This document shows positions 17,712 to 21,702 of a DNA stretch of 21,702 bases, in pieces. Origin of the DNA: a virus; the IMG/VR virus record IMGVR_UViG_3300027759_000480, positions 1 through 21,702 of that record; one strand, written 5' to 3'. Below the pieces are notes generated by a model. The model ran no database searches. It had not been told where the DNA came from and worked only from the letters and a program-made list of their open reading frames with translations. Position 1 is the stretch's first letter. Each line of letters begins with the position of its first letter. The position numbers and the translations under genes were made by a program.

Positions 17712-17761
17712 TTACCAATAAAAGGTAACTGACCTGAGCATGTCTGAGGAAACTGCTCACC
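17712..17761 (+). ncRNA. Structured 3' UTR element, copy 2
   Basis: A short TTACC/GGTAA stem (17712-17716 with 17724-17728) precedes ACCTGAGCATGT...AAACTGCTCACC (17732-17761), with the same GAGCA/TGCTC stem as copy 1. In this copy the loop contains CTGAGG. The intrinsic terminator follows directly, one base away. Confidence 0.55.
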
Positions 17762-17792
17762 TAGCCCTCACTTAATCTGTGGGGGCTATTTT
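17762..17792 (+). terminator. Intrinsic terminator of the DUF932 gene
   Basis: TAGCCCTC (17762-17769) pairs with GGGGGCTA (17781-17788) with one G-T wobble, followed by TTTTAATT. This is a clear Rho-independent terminator. Confidence 0.75.
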
Positions 17793-17859
17793 AATTCCAG
17801 GATCTCGCGGGCGCCCTGTGTCCGTTTTGTGTGTATTAAGAACACCTTTAAGAAACCCC

Positions 17860-17888
17860 TTGACCTATCCCCATTAAGATGATAGTAT
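17860..17888 (+). promoter_or_regulatory. Promoter TTGACC-17-TAGTAT
   Basis: TTGACC (17860-17865) and TAGTAT (17883-17888) are spaced by 17 bases. TTAAGAA copies lie immediately upstream. The leader has AAGGTGG before the ATG at 17921. Confidence 0.65.
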
Positions 17889-17920
17889 TTTTAATGGTGG
17901 AACTATATTAAGGTGGATAT

Positions 17921-18202
17921 ATGGATAAGAAGTATAAAAGTATATATAGTAAAAATGGATTAGAAGTTTTTGTCAACCCCGAAGATTTTTGGGCTGACTA
18001 TAAAGTAAAGTTACATGGACATAATATTGTTGGGCTTGGTCGTAATGGTTTTAAGGGTGAAACAGCATGGATGAATGTTACTAGATTTGTTCATGACCAA
18101 GCAATGGAATTTTGGGACTTTAATTTAGATGAGATTAATGATAGATTAACTAATGACATAGTAAAAGAAATTGAAAAGAGGTTTACAGATGCAGGAATAT
18201 AA
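17921..18202 (+). CDS. 93-aa small protein, unknown
   Basis: The product begins M-D-K-K-Y-K-S-I-Y-S-K-N-G and contains F-W-A-D-Y-K-V-K-L-H-G-H-N, G-R-N-G-F-K-G, and a C-terminal helix (V-K-E-I-E-K-R-F-T-D-A-G-I). It looks like a compact alpha/beta protein with possible DNA contact through its basic loops. No family recognised. AAGGTGG upstream supports the start. It overlaps the next gene by 14 bases. Confidence 0.7.
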   Translation: MDKKYKSIYSKNGLEVFVNPEDFWADYKVKLHGHNIVGLGRNGFKGETAWMNVTRFVHDQAMEFWDFNLDEINDRLTNDIVKEIEKRFTDAGI

Positions 18203-18305
18203 ATGTTTAGACTGTGATTTAGATTTGGGTAGAATAAAAGCATATATGAGATGTAACGCATGTTATGTTCAATGGTATATGAGAACAGGAACACAATCAT
18301 GGTAA
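18189..18305 (+). CDS. 38-aa zinc-ribbon-like microprotein
   Basis: C6-L-D-C9 and C24-N-A-C27 with a basic R-I-K-A-Y-M-R loop between make a small zinc-binding domain. GAGG (18179-18182) precedes the ATG. It overlaps the previous gene by 14 bases and the next by 7. Confidence 0.65.
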   Translation: MQEYKCLDCDLDLGRIKAYMRCNACYVQWYMRTGTQSW

Positions 18306-18469
18306 ATGATCTTTGTTGGTATGATACAAAACAAGGTGACAATTGTCAATGGGAATGCTCAGATATTCCAGGATCATTTTATTGTAAAAATTGTGATGGA
18401 TTAAGAGTATGGAATAGATTTGCCCAGGCTTATTCATTTTATGTTAGAGAGGGTCATTATGGATTTTGA
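18299..18469 (+). CDS. 56-aa Cys/Trp-rich microprotein
   Basis: The product begins M-V-N-D-L-C-W-Y-D-T and contains C6, C16, C20 and C29-K-N-C32, followed by the aromatic segment V-W-N-R-F-A-Q-A-Y-S-F-Y-V. It may bind zinc. I start at ATG 18299, inside the end of the previous gene, with AGGA upstream; an upstream in-frame ATG (18260) is inside that gene. Confidence 0.6.
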   Translation: MVNDLCWYDTKQGDNCQWECSDIPGSFYCKNCDGLRVWNRFAQAYSFYVREGHYGF

Positions 18470-18599
18470 TCTAGATACACCCATCTCAAAAATACTTACG
18501 GATATGCTTGACAAAGTAGAGGGTCATATGCCAGACTGTGATTGTGTTAATTGTAATAGTCTAGAGGTACTAGCCTATATGATTAAGGTGGAGGAATAA
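18459..18599 (+). CDS. 46-aa Cys-containing microprotein
   Basis: The frame reads M-D-F-D-L-D-T-P-I-S-K-I-L-T-D-M-L-D-K-V, then a C27-D-C29-V-N-C32 cluster and a C-terminal helix ending K-V-E-E. GAGAGGG precedes the ATG. The last codons include GGTGGAGGAA, which serves as the ribosome-binding site of the next gene. Confidence 0.6.
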   Translation: MDFDLDTPISKILTDMLDKVEGHMPDCDCVNCNSLEVLAYMIKVEE

Positions 18600-18845
18600 A
18601 TGCCCAAATTTAATGTCCTATCGGGTACGTGGTATCACATAGAAGCACCAGATGAAGCAACAGCAGAGAAAGTCTATGACGCCTACTGGGGTTCAGAAGA
18701 TATGCCAGAGGGTTGCACAATAGAAGAAGGTGAAGTAGACTCACATTGGGATGAATATGTTTACGTTCCAAATGAAACTACTATCAAAGCAATGCAAGAA
18801 GAAGCAACACCAGAACCTCCGAAAGGGTGGACACCAGCATGGTAG
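18600..18845 (+). CDS. 81-aa acidic protein, unknown
   Basis: The product starts M-P-K-F-N-V-L-S-G-T-W-Y-H-I-E-A and continues with an A-T-A-E-K-V-Y-D-A-Y-W helix, an acidic middle, and a Pro-rich C-terminus (P-E-P-P-K-G-W-T-P-A-W). The beta-helix-beta start resembles small phage proteins with a 'f-x-V-x-G-x-x-x-v-e-A-x-s-e-e-e-A' domain. Unknown function. GGTGGAGG gives a strong ribosome-binding site. Confidence 0.7.
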   Translation: MPKFNVLSGTWYHIEAPDEATAEKVYDAYWGSEDMPEGCTIEEGEVDSHWDEYVYVPNETTIKAMQEEATPEPPKGWTPAW

Positions 18846-19102
18846 AAGAAACACAAGATAAAGATAAAGACTTAGCACAGTTAGAAGCATTCTTTAAATA
18901 TAATATATCTACTGATGAAATACTATCAGGTAGATTAAAGATACTTATGGCTGACCTATCATGGCGAATGGACTTGCCTACTTGGACAAAAGAAGAATTG
19001 GATATCATGTGTGCAAGAATGGACGCACTTGTAGAAGTGTCTAACTTGTTATATGATATTCAGTGGCACCGACTAAACTGGGAGAAGAGAACAAATGGCT
19101 AA
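18839..19102 (+). CDS. 87-aa acidic helical protein
   Basis: The product begins M-V-E-E-T-Q-D-K-D-K-D-L-A-Q-L-E-A-F-F and is mostly helical, with W-R-M-D-L-P-T-W-T-K-E-E-L-D-I-M. ATG 18839 is preferred over the in-frame GTG at 18827, which has GAAAGG directly against it; from 18839 the same site is 11 bases away. It overlaps the previous gene by 7 bases and the next by 8. No family recognised. Confidence 0.65.
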   Translation: MVEETQDKDKDLAQLEAFFKYNISTDEILSGRLKILMADLSWRMDLPTWTKEELDIMCARMDALVEVSNLLYDIQWHRLNWEKRTNG

Positions 19103-19343
19103 AGTAATAGATAGCGTAGAACTACATCTTCAAATGTGGTCAACTGTAGTTTTATCTGCTGAAGAGATTCAGGATATTTATCCAGAGTTTGCAGATATGG
19201 TTGACTTCGATGACACTGATGAATTGGAGCAAGCAATTCAGGACCACATGGATATGAATTACTTGGACCACATTCAATATGCTGACGGAGCACTTGATGA
19301 ATGCAGAATCGACTTCCAATACGAGGATGATGGCAGTGAGTGA
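19095..19343 (+). CDS. 82-aa acidic protein, unknown
   Basis: The product is highly acidic (D-F-D-D-T-D-E-L-E-Q-A-I-Q-D-H), begins M-A-K-V-I-D-S-V-E-L-H-L-Q-M-W-S, and ends F-Q-Y-E-D-D-G-S-E. An all-acidic surface is typical of DNA mimics or binding inhibitors, but nothing specific identifies it. GGGAGAAG precedes the ATG. It overlaps both neighbours. Confidence 0.65.
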   Translation: MAKVIDSVELHLQMWSTVVLSAEEIQDIYPEFADMVDFDDTDELEQAIQDHMDMNYLDHIQYADGALDECRIDFQYEDDGSE

Positions 19344-19737
19344 TACATTCGTAGACTGCTGTGAATTCTGTGGCAACGAGTTGTGTAGTTGTTTGGACCC
19401 AGATCTTAATCCAGACTCACCTAACTATAACAAAGTAATACTAACTATAGAAGAATGGGAACACCATTTTAAACCAATGGTAAACCATCTAGATAGTAAT
19501 GCTTCCTTTAACGATGGTTCAGGTGGTCTTATGTTTGAGACCTATGGTGCTGAGTATGACCATGTGGCTGCTATTGGCCAGCAAGACCCAAACCGTATAT
19601 GGACGTATTTAGACGGTGATGATGGAGAACCCACAATCACTAACAGTTGGTCCTTTGTAAATAGAATCGGGTATTTTATTACAGAAAAACCATATGATGA
19701 TAATTATTTCGTAGAAGTACAACTAGATAAAGAATAG
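19330..19737 (+). CDS. 135-aa protein with N-terminal Cys cluster
   Basis: An N-terminal cluster (C-C-E-F-C-G-N-E-L-C-S-C, residues 10-21) looks like a zinc-binding knuckle. It is followed by a soluble domain with aromatic and acidic segments (F-E-T-Y-G-A-E-Y-D-H; W-T-Y-L-D-G-D-D-G-E) and a V-E-V-Q-L-D-K-E tail. The start is uncertain: ATG at 19327 or 19330, or GTG 19336, which has GAGG at a better distance. The track frame begins at 19279 but lies within the previous gene. Function unknown. Confidence 0.6.
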   Translation: MAVSDTFVDCCEFCGNELCSCLDPDLNPDSPNYNKVILTIEEWEHHFKPMVNHLDSNASFNDGSGGLMFETYGAEYDHVAAIGQQDPNRIWTYLDGDDGEPTITNSWSFVNRIGYFITEKPYDDNYFVEVQLDKE

Positions 19738-19745
19738 GAGATATA

Positions 19746-19973
19746 ATGATAACGATGGAAGAGTATAAAGTAATAGATCGAATTCTAGTTAACTACCTAG
19801 AAGTCGGGGATCTAATAAAAATCAAGCAAGAAGTATTTCAAGTTATTAATTTAGTAGATACCCCCGATGGTTGGGATATTATAGTTTTAGATAACTATGA
19901 TGAGACCAAGACCATATCGGTGGCCGATGGCAGTTATCTTAAGATAGTAATGATCGAAGAATATGACGGCTAA
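19746..19973 (+). CDS. SH3-like small beta protein (paralog of 13866-14099)
   Basis: The 75-residue product begins M-I-T-M-E-E-Y-K-V-I-D-R-I-L. The V-G-D-L-I-K-I-K-Q-E-V-F-Q-V-I-N-L-V-D segment and D-G-W-D-I-I-V-L-D-N-Y-D-E match the paralog. AGGAG lies 5 nt before the ATG. It ends the first segment of the rightward block; the promoter for the next gene follows. Confidence 0.7.
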   Translation: MITMEEYKVIDRILVNYLEVGDLIKIKQEVFQVINLVDTPDGWDIIVLDNYDETKTISVADGSYLKIVMIEEYDG

Positions 19974-19977
19974 GGTC

Positions 19978-20006
19978 TTGACAGGCTTTGCCAAAAATGC
20001 TAAACT
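19978..20006 (+). promoter_or_regulatory. Promoter TTGACA-17-TAAACT
   Basis: A perfect -35 TTGACA (19978-19983) and TAAACT (20001-20006) at 17 bases, ahead of the TTG-start gene at 20031. Confidence 0.65.
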
Positions 20007-20030
20007 ACTAAAGAGAAAAGGTGTGGACAA

Positions 20031-20306
20031 TTGTTTATTTCAGGAGAAAAAATTGCAAGGCTTATCATTAATGTTCTATCTGATAGTCGGATATCACTTA
20101 ATCAATGGAAGTACGATATTCCTGACCATTTGACGAACCAGCACTTGGGGATTGTGGCAAATGCAAAGAATCTGGCAGACGGCATAAATTACCAGATTGA
20201 AAGAAAAGGACTTGACTTATCAGATGAAATTCTGGTAGTATCAAGAGATAAGAAAGAATATGCGACTAGAGACGGAAAGGTAGTCAGAAATGAATACATT
20301 AACTAA
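20031..20306 (+). CDS. 91-aa protein with TTG start
   Basis: The product begins M-F-I-S-G-E-K-I-A-R-L-I-I-N-V-L. TTG at 20031 is the only plausible start: AAAAGGTG lies about 7 nt upstream and no in-frame ATG precedes it. It has an N-terminal helix (I-I-N-V-L-S-D-S-R), an A-N-A-K-N-L-A-D-G-I-N-Y-Q-I helix, and a basic C-terminus. Function unknown. Confidence 0.65.
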   Translation: MFISGEKIARLIINVLSDSRISLNQWKYDIPDHLTNQHLGIVANAKNLADGINYQIERKGLDLSDEILVVSRDKKEYATRDGKVVRNEYIN

Positions 20307-20571
20307 ATGTCAAATTATAGAAGAGTTTGCCAAAAAGTGTATGGACGAAAAAATACACGCTGATTTTATTACCTATAACGATTTAGGTATCCCTTTGGCT
20401 ATATCTGTAAATTCTGAAATGGCTGAGTTAAAGAATAGTGGTCAAGAGGTTGTTGACGAGACTTATTCGTTAATGTGTGAACTGCTAGAGGTAGACACAA
20501 ATAAAGACTACGCTAACCTTGACGACCTATGGTCTGAGTCAGTTTATCGGGATGAGGACACAGAGGACTAA
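20290..20571 (+). CDS. 93-aa acidic helical protein, unknown
   Basis: The product begins M-N-T-L-T-K-C-Q-I-I-E-E-F-A-K-K and is helical and acidic, ending S-V-Y-R-D-E-D-T-E-D. Its Y-N-D-L-G-I-P-L-A segment appears in small phage proteins around host-takeover genes, but I cannot identify it. It overlaps the previous gene by 17 bases and has AAAGG upstream. It is the last gene before the GC-rich terminator. Confidence 0.7.
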   Translation: MNTLTKCQIIEEFAKKCMDEKIHADFITYNDLGIPLAISVNSEMAELKNSGQEVVDETYSLMCELLEVDTNKDYANLDDLWSESVYRDEDTED

Positions 20572-20580
20572 CGATCCTCT

Positions 20581-20607
20581 CCTCCCCTCAAGGGGGGCGG
20601 GCGCCCG
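20581..20607 (+). terminator. GC-rich terminator hairpins
   Basis: CCTCCCC/GGGGGG form a strong stem with a short TCAA loop, followed at once by the perfect palindrome CGGGCGCCCG. No U-run follows; probable terminator of the rightward block. Confidence 0.5.
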
Positions 20608-20720
20608 ACATCCTACCATAAAAGCATTAAGAAGTCAATAGATAAATCCCCAAAAGTATTAAGAAGGGGTATATATAATTCCCACAATAGTATTAAGAAC
20701 TATAGATATATATCCATATA

Positions 20721-20749
20721 TTGACTATAAGTCATATAGATGGTATTAT
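20721..20749 (+). promoter_or_regulatory. Promoter TTGACT-17-TATTAT for the Ntn-hydrolase gene
   Basis: TTGACT (20721-20726) and TATTAT (20744-20749) are 17 bases apart. The leader has AAGGTG before the ATG at 20787. Confidence 0.65.
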
Positions 20750-20786
20750 TAATATAAATATATTTTAATCAAAAGGTGTATATATT

Positions 20787-21338
20787 ATGACTTGTATAGT
20801 AGGAATAGTAGATTCTCTTTCTACCCCGCGTAAAGTTTTTATGGCGGCAGATAGCGGGGCATCTGATGAAAGTATTATGATATCTATTATAGATCCTAAG
20901 ATACAAAAAAATGGAAAATATTTAATAGGATATGCAGGAGAAACTGGATTAGGACAATTATTACATTCTATAGATCTTCCAGATCCTTCTGGATATAATG
21001 GAAAAGAATTAACTAGATTTTTAAGAACTAAATTTTGTCAAGTATTTAAAAATGCTATGGGTATATATTCTCCTTCTACTTCCCCCGCCGATGATAAGGA
21101 TGGCGGCATCCTGGCTCTGATCGCAGTACGCGGCCGCCTCTTTGAATTTGATTCCTCTGACTTTCAACTTAATGAGATCACTGAAGGCGCCATTGGATCA
21201 GGCGGCACCATAGCCTTTGGATCCCTATACACAACCCGCGGGTATAAAGATATAAACAAAAGATTAAGAATAGCAGTAGAAAGTGCAATTGAATATAGTC
21301 CTTCTTGTAAAGGACCTATATATTATGATCATATATAA
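20787..21338 (+). CDS. Proteasome-beta/HslV-like Ntn hydrolase
   Basis: The 183-residue protein has the landmarks of the proteasome-beta/HslV Ntn-hydrolase family, whose N-terminal Thr is nucleophile after Met removal. These are M-T2-C-I-V-G-I-V, D22 in M-A-A-D-S-G-A, K38 in I-D-P-K-I-Q-K-N-G-K-Y-L-I-G-Y-A-G, G-S-G-G-T-I-A-F-G-S-L near 137-147, and A-V-E-S-A-I-E-Y-S near 163-171. Thr2, Asp22 and Lys38 match the Thr1/Asp17/Lys33 triad of peptidases. The length is close to HslV. Because Thr is already at position 2, no propeptide is needed. No ATPase partner is in the window, so it may use a host unfoldase or act alone. Middle codons are unusually GC-rich. AAGGTG lies 9 nt upstream. Confidence 0.8.
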   Translation: MTCIVGIVDSLSTPRKVFMAADSGASDESIMISIIDPKIQKNGKYLIGYAGETGLGQLLHSIDLPDPSGYNGKELTRFLRTKFCQVFKNAMGIYSPSTSPADDKDGGILALIAVRGRLFEFDSSDFQLNEITEGAIGSGGTIAFGSLYTTRGYKDINKRLRIAVESAIEYSPSCKGPIYYDHI

Positions 21339-21702
21339 AATGTAATATTATTTGCATATTATCTGGAAGAATCATATAACTATCTATTAAAAAGTATTAA
21401 GAATCTATTAAAATATACCCAGAATTATGCAAAATAAATGGGCATATTTCTTAATATATTAATATAAAAAAACATTACGAATATATAAATATATGCCCAA
21501 AACTATTGACATATTATAAATATTATGATAGGGGGCATGTATTATAAGATTACGATAAGGGCCTCAGATCCCCAATCTCCCATTTCCCTCCATTTTATTC
21601 CATATCCTTCTAATATTAATAATCTTATATCATAATATATAGATATTCGGGTATCAATAAAGGCTTATATAATCATAAATAACGTAAGTTATATATCAAA
21701 TA
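21339..21702. other. AT-rich terminal spacer
   Basis: The sequence is nearly all A/T, with one TTAAGAA (21397-21403), an inverted TTCTTAA, and an 8-bp inverted repeat GGGCATAT/ATATGCCC roughly 50 bases apart (about 21440-21497). A TTGACA at 21506-21511 lacks a good -10. A 32-codon rightward frame at 21537-21635 (M-Y-Y-K-I-T-I-R-A-S-D-P-Q-S) is possible, but its GGGGG site is too close to the ATG. No convincing gene seen. Confidence 0.5.

Larger units (their letters stand above)
17709..17920. other. Spacer with structured element, terminator, repeats and promoter
   Basis: The spacer contains hairpin copy 2 (17712-17761), a terminator (17762-17792), GCGGGCGCCCTG (17807-17818), TTAAGAA at 17836-17842 and 17848-17854, and the promoter at 17860-17888. 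No gene is visible. Confidence 0.65.
20572..20786. other. Spacer with GC-rich hairpins, three TTAAGAA copies and a promoter
   Basis: It holds a CCCC/GGGG stem (20584-20595 region), the palindrome CGGGCGCCCG (20598-20607), TTAAGAA at 20627-20633, 20659-20665 and 20693-20699, and the promoter at 20721-20749. No gene is visible. Confidence 0.6.

Noticed and set aside
17736-17758. CTGAGG and GAAAC in the second structured element considered as a hammerhead ribozyme core
   Set aside because: Stem II would have no length and the first copy lacks the CUGA...GAAA core. The shared hairpin is better explained otherwise.
21537-21635. A 32-codon rightward frame near the end of the window
   Set aside because: GGGGG lies directly before the ATG, the candidate promoter has a weak -10, and the residues show no motif. 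Kept only as a possibility in the spacer entry.

Overview
The window is part of a tailed-phage (or prophage-like) genome. The evidence is dense, overlapping small genes, a block of virion fibre genes, a lysozyme with a signal peptide, and families typical of phages infecting Actinobacteria: a GP88-like protein, a DUF932/TIGR03299-like protein, and a small membrane protein with an ELRPNSGSS motif. The DNA is AT-rich and GC-rich runs are confined to spacers and one gene segment. A perfect TGTGA-N6-TCACA site and many apparently leaderless genes also fit an actinobacterial host. A low-GC freshwater actinobacterium is my guess, not something the sequence proves. No terminase, portal, capsid or polymerase gene lies in the window, so it is a fragment.

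Layout. Positions 1-6213 are a leftward tail-fibre/baseplate module. It contains three BppU-like adhesin-base proteins, several fibre proteins, two microproteins, a collagen-like fibre, and a PASTA + octapeptide-repeat + Hint (intein-like) protein. A lone rightward exported lysozyme (1360-1935) is embedded in it. A small membrane protein (6517-6738) follows. Positions 6918-9111 are a rightward operon with a small gene and three tandem paralogous 2OG-Fe(II) oxygenase-like proteins. It faces a leftward set (9116-10696): two microproteins, a family 2 glycosyltransferase and an RmlC-like cupin. Positions 10950-11796 are leftward microgenes. Around 11.8-12.15 kb is a divergent non-coding hub with DnaA-box-like sites, repeats and C-tracts. 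From 12147 to 20571 everything runs rightward: dozens of tiny genes, many with paired cysteines like zinc ribbons, plus the GP88-like, coiled-coil, MGLDMYLY-type and DUF932 proteins. The window ends with a proteasome-beta/HslV-like Ntn hydrolase (20787-21338) and an AT-rich tail.

How the parts may work together. Structural genes are joined by TAATG or ATGA overlaps, so they are probably translationally coupled. They are driven by extended -10 promoters (TGATATAAT), several of which sit exactly 6 nt before the ATG. The accessory region uses conventional TTGAC-17-TANNNT promoters in spacers that share repeated motifs: TTAAGAA, GGGCGCCC, and TTTACGTACGACA followed by a C-tract. The most interesting candidate system is the co-occurrence of a collagen-like fibre, three 2OG-Fe(II) oxygenases and a glycosyltransferase. 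This parts list resembles collagen hydroxylation/glycosylation, although DNA or glycan modification are live alternatives. Other highlights are the Hint domain in a virion protein, the Ntn hydrolase with its threonine exposed at position 2, a repeated structured RNA element in two 3' UTRs, and a CRP/GlxR-type operator at a class-I activation distance.
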